This document shows, in pieces, positions 44,038-51,552 of a stretch of DNA of 64,000 bases. The notes under the pieces were generated by a model that was not told the DNA's origin, made no database searches, and saw only the letters and a list, made by a program, of their open reading frames with translations. The stretch covers positions 248,001 through 312,000 of the forward strand of contig NZ_JASXSX010000001.1 of NCBI RefSeq assembly GCF_032085515.1, read 5' to 3'. This DNA comes from Gleimia hominis (GTDB lineage: Bacteria > Actinomycetota > Actinomycetes > Actinomycetales > Actinomycetaceae). Every line of letters starts with the position of its first letter. The stretch's first letter is position 1. The position numbers and the translations under genes are program-made.

Positions 44038-44140
44038 GGTCTCTCCCGCGGGAGTCCGTTGGCGTTTTCTGCGGGTGCGCACCGGTCTCTCCCGCGCGAA
44101 TCCGTTGGCGTTTTCTGCGGGTGCGCACCGGTCTCTCCCC
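44038..44140. repeat. 46-bp tandem repeat, about 2.3 copies
   Basis: Units start at 44038, 44084 and 44130 with GGTCTCTCCC and share CCGTTGGCGTTTTCTGCGG and GTGCGCACC. The first two full units differ in only a few bases. Each unit carries a GC-rich self-complementary start (CTCCCGCGGGAG in unit 1). Confidence 0.85.
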
Positions 44141-44153
44141 CGGGCTCAGGCCT

Positions 44154-44187
44154 GACAATTAGGCAACACAAGCGCTGCCAAATTGTC
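44154..44187. terminator. 12-bp dyad upstream of lldP
   Basis: GACAATTAGGCA (44154-44165) and TGCCAAATTGTC (44176-44187) form an inverted repeat with one mismatch and a 10-nt loop. It may be the terminator of the peptide transporter operon or an operator for the lactate genes. Confidence 0.45.
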
Positions 44188-44317
44188 TAGGACGTTGAGC
44201 CCAGAACCCGCGGGTTATCGCGGTTTTCTGGTGTTACCTGGGCCATAGCATAGAGTTTTACGTAACGCGTTGCTTGTTGCAGCGAAGTTTCGATCAACGA
44301 CGATAGAGGTCCGAGGT

Positions 44318-45949
44318 ATGCCGGTTGCCGTAACTTTCACTCCGGGTGAGCACATTATTGGTGGTTCACTCTTCATAAGCGCGTTAGTGGGTTTGCTCCC
44401 GCTGCTCGTGTTCTTCATTCTCCTGGGTGTTTTTAAAGTTAAAACCCACTGGTGTGCACTCATTTCACTGGCGACCGCACTGGTGGTGGCCGTGATTGGG
44501 TTCAAAATGCCGGTTTCCCTGGCTTTACTTTCTGGTTCCCAGGGTCTGGCGTTTTCTTTTACTCCCATTTTGTACATCATCATCACTGCCGTTTGGCTTT
44601 ATAACCTGTCTGAGGGCAGTGGCCGATCCGCGGACGTGCGCGCCGCGTTCAACGTGGTCGGAGCCGGAGACCGGCGGATCCAAGCGCTTTTGCTTGCGTT
44701 TAGTTTCTGCGGAATTCTTGAGGGCCTAGCGGGCTTCGGTGCGCCCGTCGCGATCGTGTGCGCAATGCTCGTGGCGATCGGGGTGGAACCCATCAAAGCG
44801 GCGGTCGTGACGATCACTGGTAACGCAATCAACGTTGGTTTCGGGGCCGTGGCCATCCCGGTTACTACCGCCGCGGGAATCGGGGAACAAAACCCCCTCG
44901 AGGTGGCCGCACAAATGGGAATCATCACCCCGTTCATCGCCGGGTTCGTCCCCCTGGGCCTGCTGGTACTTCTCGATGGGAAACGGGGTTTAAAGCAGCT
45001 TTGGCCCGTGGCGCTAGCATCCGGAATTGTGACGGCGCTGGGACACTGGGCGGTCGCCACCTACTTCTCGTATGAACTCACCGCGATCCTCGCCTCCCTC
45101 CTCGGGTTCGCCGCGGTCACCGGCTTGCTGCAAGTGTGGAAACCCACCACGCCCGAAACAGAACGCACGCAAACAGATGCAAAACTCACCGGCAAACGCG
45201 CTACCCTCGCGCTAATGCCGTACTGGCTGGTGGTGCTGGTATTCGGGGTGGCGAAACTTTGGACCATCGGCATCGACTTGCCGGCAGCGTTGAAAGCTAC
45301 GGATATCAAGTTCGGCTGGCCCGGTTTGGACGGGCACCTGCTCACCGCAGATGGGGCGGTGAACCCCTCCACCCAGTTCTCCTTGGCGACACTGAGTTCA
45401 CCCGGCACCCTCATTGCCCTCACCGCAATCGTCGTAACCTTCGTTTACGCCAAAACGGCGAACAAGCAGTTCCCATTCACGGTTGGGAAGGGCTTCAAAA
45501 CCCTGGGCACCACCATTTATGGTCTGCGTATCGCGATCCTCACTATCGCCACGGTGATGATGCTGGCGTACGTCATGAACTTCTCTGGTCAGACAGGGGT
45601 TATTGGCGCGTGGATGTCCGGTGCGGGCGGCGCGTTCGTGCTCATCTCCCCCGTACTCGGGTGGATCGGCACCGCCGTAACTGGCTCCGCCACATCCGCT
45701 AACGCCCTGTTCGCCGACCTGCAAACCACTGCGGCACACACCGTTGGGGCGAACCCGTCCCTCCTGCTGTCCGCAAACACAATCGGTGGCGGGATCGGCA
45801 AGATCGTCTCCCCCCAGAACCTCGCGATCGCAGCTGGGGCGATTGACAAACCGAACTCCGAACCCGAACTGCTGCGCCGCCTCGCCCCCATCTCCGCGTT
45901 AATGCTCGTGGTGTTAGCGCTGCTGGTCGGCCTGCATCACATCATTTAG
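44318..45949 (+). CDS. lldP: L-lactate permease
   Basis: This 543-residue membrane protein has about 13 helices of the LctP/LldP family. Family stretches are FCGILEGLAGFGAPVAI and SANTIGGGIGKIVSPQNLAIAA. It would import L-lactate with protons. The start was put at ATG 44318 (GAGGT upstream); the frame is open 16 codons earlier. It is followed 38 bp later by lutABC, so uptake and oxidation of lactate are encoded together. Confidence 0.93.
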   Translation: MPVAVTFTPGEHIIGGSLFISALVGLLPLLVFFILLGVFKVKTHWCALISLATALVVAVIGFKMPVSLALLSGSQGLAFSFTPILYIIITAVWLYNLSEGSGRSADVRAAFNVVGAGDRRIQALLLAFSFCGILEGLAGFGAPVAIVCAMLVAIGVEPIKAAVVTITGNAINVGFGAVAIPVTTAAGIGEQNPLEVAAQMGIITPFIAGFVPLGLLVLLDGKRGLKQLWPVALASGIVTALGHWAVATYFSYELTAILASLLGFAAVTGLLQVWKPTTPETERTQTDAKLTGKRATLALMPYWLVVLVFGVAKLWTIGIDLPAALKATDIKFGWPGLDGHLLTADGAVNPSTQFSLATLSSPGTLIALTAIVVTFVYAKTANKQFPFTVGKGFKTLGTTIYGLRIAILTIATVMMLAYVMNFSGQTGVIGAWMSGAGGAFVLISPVLGWIGTAVTGSATSANALFADLQTTAAHTVGANPSLLLSANTIGGGIGKIVSPQNLAIAAGAIDKPNSEPELLRRLAPISALMLVVLALLVGLHHII

Positions 45950-45987
45950 AACCTCCAGATAGTCAACCTTCTCGAAAGGAAAACGGT

Positions 45988-46776
45988 ATGAAAATCGCAC
46001 TCTTCGCAACGTGCGTTTCAGACGTCATGTTTCCGCAAGCCGCGCAGGCCACGGTGCATCTGCTGCGGCGTTTAGGGCACGACGTTTACTTCCCCGAGCA
46101 GCAAGGGTGCTGCGGCCAAATGCACATTAATACGGGGTATTACGACGAGGCCTTACCGCTCATCAAGAACCATGTGGACACGTTCAAACCCGTGCTTGAC
46201 GGGCAGTGGGACGCGATCGTGGTTCCGTCTGGTTCGTGTACCGGTTCGATCCGCCACCAGCAGGCTCTGGTAGCGAATTCGCTTGAGGAACGCCGGCTCG
46301 CTAAAGACGCGCAGCGGATCGCGGACCTCACCTATGATCTTCCGGAACTGCTGATCGACGTGTTGGGCGTGGAGGATGTGGGCGCGTACTTCCCACACAA
46401 GGTCACGTATCACTCCACGTGCCACTCACTGCGGATCACGAAGCTGGGGGACAAACCTTACCGGCTGTTAAACAAGGTGGGTGGGTTAGAGCTTATAGAC
46501 TTGCCGGACGCCAGTGCGTGCTGCGGTTTCGGGGGCACGTTCTCCCTCAAGAACCCGGATGTGTCTACCGCGATGCTGGCGAAAAAGATGGCGAATATTC
46601 AGTCTACGGGCGCGGAAATGGTGGTCGCGGGTGACTACTCGTGCCTCATGCATATTGGGGGCGGGCTTGCGCGCGCTAATGCGGGGATTCGTGCGATTCA
46701 TATTGCGGAGGTACTGGCTCCCACTCAGGATGAGCCGTGGGCAGCTCCGGAGACGACAACGAAAGTGGGGGTATAA
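45988..46776 (+). CDS. lutA: L-lactate utilisation protein LutA (Fe-S, two CCG domains)
   Basis: This 262-residue protein has two cysteine-rich CCG domains: Cys9 with GCCGQ (Cys41, Cys42) and CHSLR with ACCGFGG (Cys178, Cys179). It is a subunit of the iron-sulfur lactate oxidation complex LutABC, which turns L-lactate into pyruvate. The RBS is GAAAGGAAAACGGT. lutB starts 5 bp after its stop. Confidence 0.93.
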   Translation: MKIALFATCVSDVMFPQAAQATVHLLRRLGHDVYFPEQQGCCGQMHINTGYYDEALPLIKNHVDTFKPVLDGQWDAIVVPSGSCTGSIRHQQALVANSLEERRLAKDAQRIADLTYDLPELLIDVLGVEDVGAYFPHKVTYHSTCHSLRITKLGDKPYRLLNKVGGLELIDLPDASACCGFGGTFSLKNPDVSTAMLAKKMANIQSTGAEMVVAGDYSCLMHIGGGLARANAGIRAIHIAEVLAPTQDEPWAAPETTTKVGV

Positions 46777-46781
46777 CACCA

Positions 46782-48314
46782 ATGTTGGTTGAACTATTGG
46801 CGCAAAAGCATTCTGGGAAGAAAACGGGCAGAGCGCATTCGTCTGAGCAGCCGCAGGCGTGGACACCGGGCGTGCCGATTCCGGATGACCCGCTGCGGTG
46901 GGGAGAGTACTTCGCGTCTTCGGCTAAACGGCAGATGCAGAACACGCAGTTGCGGCGCAATATCGGGCATGCGACTAACACGATTCGGAACAAGCGCGGT
47001 CAGCGCGTAGACGAAATGCCGGATTGGGAACAGTTGCGGTTGGCTGCGAGCGCGATTAAGCAGCGTACGCAGGCGATGCTGCCGGAGTTACTGGAGCAGT
47101 TCGAAGCGAACGTGAAGAAGAACGGAGGGATTGTCCACTGGGCGCGGGACGGTGAGGAAGCGTGCCGGATCGTGTCTGGGATCTTGCAGGATAAAGGCGT
47201 GGACGACGTGGTTAAGGTCAAGTCCATGGCAACGCAAGAGATTAACCTCAACGAGCATTTAGAGAAGCTGGGGATCAGCGCGTGGGAAACAGACCTGGCG
47301 GAAATGATTGTCCAGTTGGGTGAGGACATGCCGTCGCACGTGGTGGTTCCAGCGATTCACCGTAACCGCGCGGAAGTGCGAGAAATTTTTAAAGCAAAAA
47401 TGCGGAATATTCCGAGTGATATTTCGGCGCAGCCACGCGAGTTGACGATGGCGGCGCGCGCGCACTTGCGGCAGAAGTTCTTGGATGCGAAAGTGTCCAT
47501 TTCGGGTGCGAACATGGGGATTGCGCAGACGGGTACCCTGTCGGTTTTTGAGTCTGAGGGTAACGGCCGGATGTGTTTAACTCTGCCCGAAACGCTGATT
47601 ACCGTGATGGGGATTGAGAAGCTGGTGCCGTCTTATCGTGATTATGAGGTGTTCACCCAGCTTCTGCCTCGTTCGGCGACGGGTGAGCGGATGAATCCGT
47701 ACACGTCGATGTGGACGGGGGTGCATGAGGGGGATGGGCCAAAAGAGTTCCACTTGATCCTCATGGATAATGGTCGCTCACGAGTGTTGGCGGACGAGGT
47801 GGGGCACGAGGCTCTGTCGTGTATCCGCTGCGGCGCGTGCTTGAATATTTGCCCGGTGTACGAGGAAGTTGGGGGCCACGCCTACAACTCGGTGTACCCG
47901 GGGCCGATTGGGATTTCACTTACCCCGCAGATGGTGGATGGGTTCGACCATTCGGATCCGGATTCAACCCTGCCGTTCGCATGTTCACTGTGTAACGCGT
48001 GCGCGGATGCGTGCCCGGTCCATATTGACTTGCCGGGCATTATTGTCGAGAACCGGCGTAAGTACCAGGATGCGGGTCGCAAGGGGATCCCTTCGGGTTG
48101 GGATTTGGCGATGCGGGCAGCGTCGCAGGTGATGCGCAGCGGGAAGCGGATGGAAACCGCTGGGAACGCAGCTTCGCTGGGCAACATTTTGGGTGGTAGG
48201 GCCGGTAAGATCGGTCCGCTCCCCCTGCCGGTGGTGTCCACTTGGACGCGTTCGCACGATATTCCGGTGCCGCCGAAACAGACGTTCCGTTCGTGGTGGA
48301 AGGAGCAGAACTAA
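46782..48314 (+). CDS. lutB: L-lactate utilisation protein LutB (ferredoxin-type Fe-S)
   Basis: This 510-residue subunit has an N-terminal LUD-type domain and two 4Fe-4S motifs: Cys347, 350, 353, 357 (CIRCGACLNICPVYEE) and Cys401, 404, 407, 411 (CSLCNACADACPVHIDLP). NMGIAQTGTLSVFESEGNGR is the conserved LutB core. The start is ATG 46782; the frame runs 15 codons further into lutA without an RBS. The stop TAA shares one base with the lutC ATG. Confidence 0.94.
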   Translation: MLVELLAQKHSGKKTGRAHSSEQPQAWTPGVPIPDDPLRWGEYFASSAKRQMQNTQLRRNIGHATNTIRNKRGQRVDEMPDWEQLRLAASAIKQRTQAMLPELLEQFEANVKKNGGIVHWARDGEEACRIVSGILQDKGVDDVVKVKSMATQEINLNEHLEKLGISAWETDLAEMIVQLGEDMPSHVVVPAIHRNRAEVREIFKAKMRNIPSDISAQPRELTMAARAHLRQKFLDAKVSISGANMGIAQTGTLSVFESEGNGRMCLTLPETLITVMGIEKLVPSYRDYEVFTQLLPRSATGERMNPYTSMWTGVHEGDGPKEFHLILMDNGRSRVLADEVGHEALSCIRCGACLNICPVYEEVGGHAYNSVYPGPIGISLTPQMVDGFDHSDPDSTLPFACSLCNACADACPVHIDLPGIIVENRRKYQDAGRKGIPSGWDLAMRAASQVMRSGKRMETAGNAASLGNILGGRAGKIGPLPLPVVSTWTRSHDIPVPPKQTFRSWWKEQN

Positions 48315-48973
48315 TGCGGACTATGGCTGAGGATAATGTTGCGAAAGCAGAGGTTTTAAGGCGGGTACGCCACGCACTGCGGGATAATCCGATTAAGCCC
48401 GTGCAGGTACCTCGGGATTATATTCAGGAGGGGGAGGACGCGCCTGGTTCCGACCCGGTGATTGACGTGTTTGTAAAGGCGTTGGAGGATTACAACGCGC
48501 ACGTGCAGATTACGGACGAGAAGGGTGTGCCTGCTGCTATTCGGAAGGCGCTTGAGGGGGTGGCTACTGCGGTGATTCCACGTGGGTTACCCCAAGAGTG
48601 GCGCCCTGGTTTGGACGCGGTGACGGTGACGGTTGAGCAGCCGGACGCACCGCTCACGAACCATCAGCTGGATCAGATTGACGCGGTCGTCACGGCGTCG
48701 CGGTGCGCGGTGTCGCACACGGGGACGATCATGTTGGATGGCACGGAAGATCAGGGTCGGCGGGCCCTCACGCTCGTGCCGGACACGCACGTGGTGGTGG
48801 TGCGTGGGGACCATGTGTTCCCCACGGTCCCTCAGGCGGTGAAACTGCTCGGGGAGCATCCGACGCGTCCAACTACGTGGGTGGCGGGCCCGTCTGCCAC
48901 CTCGGACATTGAGCTGATCCGTGTGAACGGGGTTCATGGGCCACGGAACCTGCACGTGGTGATAGTCCGCTAG
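48314..48973 (+). CDS. lutC: L-lactate utilisation protein LutC
   Basis: This 219-residue LUD-domain protein is the third part of the LutABC complex. The start ATG 48314 overlaps the lutB stop (TAATG) and has the RBS AAGGAG; the longer frame lies inside lutB. VSHTGTIMLDG, VPDTHVVVVRGDHVFPTVPQ and WVAGPSATSDIELIRVNGVHGP are the family signatures. A strong terminator follows at 48986. Confidence 0.93.
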   Translation: MRTMAEDNVAKAEVLRRVRHALRDNPIKPVQVPRDYIQEGEDAPGSDPVIDVFVKALEDYNAHVQITDEKGVPAAIRKALEGVATAVIPRGLPQEWRPGLDAVTVTVEQPDAPLTNHQLDQIDAVVTASRCAVSHTGTIMLDGTEDQGRRALTLVPDTHVVVVRGDHVFPTVPQAVKLLGEHPTRPTTWVAGPSATSDIELIRVNGVHGPRNLHVVIVR

Positions 48974-48985
48974 ATTCAGGTTGTG

Positions 48986-49023
48986 CCACCGGCGCGTTAC
49001 ACTGAAGGCGCGCCGGTGGTTTT
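48986..49023 (+). terminator. Terminator of the lldP-lutABC operon
   Basis: CCACCGGCGCG (48986-48996) pairs perfectly with CGCGCCGGTGG (49009-49019) across a 12-nt loop and is followed by TTTT. It separates the lactate genes from csoR. Confidence 0.85.
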
Positions 49024-49062
49024 ACCCACTTCCTGGGCGCGGTTTAGGGCAGGAGGATTTCG

Positions 49063-49347
49063 GTGGAGCACGGTTATACGAGTGATAAGCAAAAGTATTT
49101 GGCGCGCATGAAACGTATTGAGGGGCAGGCGCGAGGAATTCACCGGATGATCGATGAGGATGTGTATTGCATTGACGTGCTCACTCAAATCTCTGCGATG
49201 AAATCTGCGTTAGAGAACGTGGCGTTGCACTTGTTGGAAGACCACATGGATCATTGTGTGCGGCACGCTGCGCAGGCGGGTGGGCCGCAGGCCGATGAGA
49301 AACTTGCGGAAGCCATGCAGGCGATAACGCGCCTCGTGAAATCGTGA
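49063..49347 (+). CDS. csoR: Copper-sensing repressor CsoR
   Basis: This 94-residue all-helical protein of the CsoR/RcnR (DUF156) family has Cys36, His61 and Cys65, the exact Cu(I)-binding triad of CsoR and at the same numbering. RMKRIEGQARGIHRMI is the family DNA-binding helix. The GTG start is set by a perfect RBS (AGGAGG). It would bind the ATACCCC-TCG-GGGGTAT site before copZ and release it with Cu(I). It is 45 kb from copZA and next to a cation exporter; no CsoR box was seen in its own promoter, so it may be constitutive. Confidence 0.9.
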   Translation: MEHGYTSDKQKYLARMKRIEGQARGIHRMIDEDVYCIDVLTQISAMKSALENVALHLLEDHMDHCVRHAAQAGGPQADEKLAEAMQAITRLVKS

Positions 49348-49427
49348 GAGGTTTGCAGAAGCCACAAAACCGTTTCAGTTTTTGAGATGATAATGCTTCT
49401 ATTATGCTGCTGCGCAACCATTGTGCT

Positions 49428-50348
49428 ATGTCTCATGACCATTCTCATTCACATGCGGGCGCTGCGGGGGTGCGGCCGCTAGCGATCGTTTTGACGCTCA
49501 CCGCCACGGTATTCGCAGCGGAGCTGGTGGGCGCGTGGTGGACTAGTTCCCTGGCGTTAGCCGCGGACGCTGGGCACATGTTTGTCGATTCGATGGGCCT
49601 GGTGATCGCTCTCGCGGCTGCGGTTTTGTCGCGCCGGCCCCGCAGTGATAAGTACACGTGGGGTTTTGTGCGGGTTGAAGCGGTTTCTGCTGCGTTTCAG
49701 GCGGGTATCCTCATGGTTGTTTGCGTGTGGGTGGCGTACGAGGCCATCACCCGGTTTTTCGAACCTGCGCACGTGTTGGCGCCGCAGATGGCTGTTTTTG
49801 GGGTTGTTGGTTTGCTGGCGAACGTGGTGGGGTTAGCGATTTTACTGTCGCACCGGGATCAGAGTTTGAATTTGCAGGCTGCTTTTCTTGAGGTTCTAAA
49901 TGACGCGTTAGGTTCGATTGCTGTATTGGTGGCAGCGGGGGTTATCTACTGGACTGGTTGGGCAGCTGCGGATCCGATTGCGTCGTTGATTATTGCGTGT
50001 CTGATGGGGCCGCGGGCTGCGCGGATGTTTGTGCGGGCGGTGAATGTGTTGCTTGAGAAAACTCCGGAGGGTTTGGATTTGCAGCAGGTGCGAGAACATA
50101 TGATGCGCATTGAGCATGTGATTGATGTGCACGATATGCATGGGTCCACGGTTTCGACGGGGTTGGTGGCGCTCACTGCGCACGTGACGGTGGATCCGCG
50201 TTGCTATCGGGATGGTTGTGGGCCAGATGTGTTGCATAAACTGCAGGATTGTTTAGCGGAGCATTTTCCCGTTGCGGTGGAGCACTGCACGTTCCAGTTA
50301 GATACTCCTACACATCGGGATCATGAAACTCTGACGCACCACACTTAA
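49428..50348 (+). CDS. Cation diffusion facilitator (Zn/Cd/Co exporter, CzcD/ZitB type)
   Basis: This 306-residue CDF protein has a His-rich start (MSHDHSHSHAG), six TM helices, and metal-site residues in DAGHMFVDSMGL (HxxxD of TM2) and LEVLNDALGSIAV (TM5; NDxxx where HxxxD is common). A C-terminal cytosolic domain (VHDMHGSTVSTG) follows. One half of the transport site, normally HxxxD in TM5, reads NDALG, so selectivity may differ from ZitB. The ATG at 49428 fits the MSHDHSH start better than the frame's first ATG at 49404. An ATAAT-N6-ATTAT dyad (49391-49404 region) precedes it. Confidence 0.85.
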   Translation: MSHDHSHSHAGAAGVRPLAIVLTLTATVFAAELVGAWWTSSLALAADAGHMFVDSMGLVIALAAAVLSRRPRSDKYTWGFVRVEAVSAAFQAGILMVVCVWVAYEAITRFFEPAHVLAPQMAVFGVVGLLANVVGLAILLSHRDQSLNLQAAFLEVLNDALGSIAVLVAAGVIYWTGWAAADPIASLIIACLMGPRAARMFVRAVNVLLEKTPEGLDLQQVREHMMRIEHVIDVHDMHGSTVSTGLVALTAHVTVDPRCYRDGCGPDVLHKLQDCLAEHFPVAVEHCTFQLDTPTHRDHETLTHHT

Positions 50349-50429
50349 GCAGCAAGTTTAGGATCTGTTGCCGTCCACCTGGGCAGTGGTTCCACTCTTG
50401 TAGATTCTTTCTTCTGGAGCGAAGTCGCT

Positions 50430-50527
50430 GCTTTCAGCAGGGTTTGGATGCACACTTGAATGCGGTGCTTTCAGCAGGGTTTGAATGCACACTTGAATGC
50501 GGTGCTTCCGGCAGGGATTGGACGCAT
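50430..50527. repeat. 37-bp tandem repeat covering the stop codon of the HTH regulator
   Basis: Units start at 50430, 50467 and 50504 (GCTTTCAGCAGGGTTTG...). Units 1 and 2 are almost identical and unit 3 is decayed. The regulator's stop (50434-50436) lies in unit 1. The period is not a multiple of three, so loss or gain of a unit shifts the frame at the C-terminus. Confidence 0.85.
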
Positions 50528-51411
50528 ACTGTGCACCGGCCGGGGCTGCTCATAGCTTGCAGGGTCACGGCGGCGCGGCCACGCGTGTTAATTTCCATGA
50601 GGCCTTCTAGAACTCCCTGGTGAATCGCACACACCAGCGGCATCTGGTTGCGCCCCTGTTTCCCACTGCCACTCGCGCTGCGTGCCGGCCCGATCTGCCC
50701 GCGGATCGGGCAGTGCCGAAGCTCGATCACACCGGGCTGCTGCCCCATTGTGGCTGCGTACCCTAGAGATGAGAGGAACATCCGCAGTTGAGTAACACAC
50801 TGGTTTAAGTTCAGCTCGCTGCCCTCACCTGGCTGCGTGGATACGGAAGCATCCGCCCCGGTCTGGGCAGATTTCTTTCCTGAGCCGTCCGCTCCCCGAG
50901 TCTGCAAAGGCTTCTTTCCTGAGCCGTCCACTCCCCCAGTCTGCAAAGGCTTCTTAACGGAATCATCTACGTTGCGCTGTGTTGCCTCAAAGGTTGCGGC
51001 TGGTTCTGCTTTTGCAACTCGGTGTGCCCACCGGTGTCCCACGGATCGGGCGGCGGCGTACGGGTCTGTGCTCGTGTCCTGCAGGTAGTCGGCAACGGCA
51101 GCGCACATGGTGGCGAACTGCATTGCGAAACCATCTAGCGAGGCGGGAGCCACGGCCTCATACACCCAAGATGGACGGCCCCGACCCGTTGGATTTTGCC
51201 GTGATCGAACCACTAACCCGTTTTCAACTAGCGCGTTCAACGTGTCGCGCACTGAGTTCGGGTGCACGCCCTGAATCCTAGCGATCCGCGCTACGGTGAG
51301 TGGTTCCACCGCGTCGGACAGTGCGGTGAGGGTAGCGTTTTGCGCGGGGCTCAGCGCCGCCACATTCCCCAGGAGCTCCCCCAGGTCCCCTACCTGCGTT
51401 TTCTCTTCCAC
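50434..51411 (-). CDS. HTH regulator with Cys-containing C-terminal domain (SufR/ArsR-like)
   Basis: This 325-residue protein has an N-terminal winged HTH (about 20-85, PLTVARIARIQGVHPNSVRDTLNALVENGL). A repeat-rich linker (about 140-185, 13-residue units such as GSGKKPLQTRGAD) and a C-terminal domain with ELRHCPIRG, VCAIHQGVLEGLM and GRCTVC follow. The CP...C..H..VL.G...C pattern is shared by actinobacterial ArsR/SufR-like proteins thought to bind a metal or Fe-S cluster; here extra Cys residues occur in the last 30 residues (CASKPC). It is convergent with the CDF gene. The target is unknown. GTG start with GAAGAGA upstream. Confidence 0.7.
   Translation of the reverse strand: MEEKTQVGDLGELLGNVAALSPAQNATLTALSDAVEPLTVARIARIQGVHPNSVRDTLNALVENGLVVRSRQNPTGRGRPSWVYEAVAPASLDGFAMQFATMCAAVADYLQDTSTDPYAAARSVGHRWAHRVAKAEPAATFEATQRNVDDSVKKPLQTGGVDGSGKKPLQTRGADGSGKKSAQTGADASVSTQPGEGSELNLNQCVTQLRMFLSSLGYAATMGQQPGVIELRHCPIRGQIGPARSASGSGKQGRNQMPLVCAIHQGVLEGLMEINTRGRAAVTLQAMSSPGRCTVCVQSLPEAPHSSVHSNPAESTAFKCASKPC
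50861..50958. repeat. 39-bp tandem repeat in the regulator linker
   Basis: Two and a half 39-bp units share CTTTCCTGAGCCGTCC and TCTGCAAAGG, with the CTTTCC element at 50875 and 50914 and a decayed copy at 50953. They encode the 13-residue linker repeats in frame. Confidence 0.85.
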
Positions 51412-51493
51412 TGCCGTCTCTTCTCACGCCGCGTATCGAACGTTCTTGACCCCGTATTCCAGCTACTGTTATTCGAGCTACCGTTTCCGCACA

Positions 51494-51523
51494 GTCCCCA
51501 CGGCACTTTTGCACCGTGGGGAC
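51494..51523. terminator. Hairpin between the membrane protein and HTH regulator genes
   Basis: GTCCCCACGG and CCGTGGGGAC form a perfect 10-bp stem with loop CACTTTTGCA. It lies 3' of the 661-residue membrane protein gene on the minus strand. No T-run follows on that strand. Confidence 0.55.
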
Positions 51524-51552
51524 GTTATGCGTTTCAGTATCTGATATCTAAT

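Larger units (their letters stand above)
43939..44317. other. 379-bp gene-free stretch between peptide transporter and lldP
   Basis: No credible ORF is seen here. It holds a TTCTCGGTGG/TACGGTGGTTTTACC doublet near 43960-44000, the 46-bp tandem repeat at 44038-44140, the dyad at 44154-44187, and the lldP upstream region with AACGCGTT at 44266. Confidence 0.7.

Noticed and set aside
44038..44140. CRISPR-like pattern from the 46-bp repeat
   Set aside because: Units are directly adjacent with no spacers, only 2.3 copies exist and no cas genes are present.
49382..49405. TTGAGA and TATTAT as a promoter of the CDF gene
   Set aside because: The spacing between the boxes is only 12 bp, too short for a sigma-70 type promoter.
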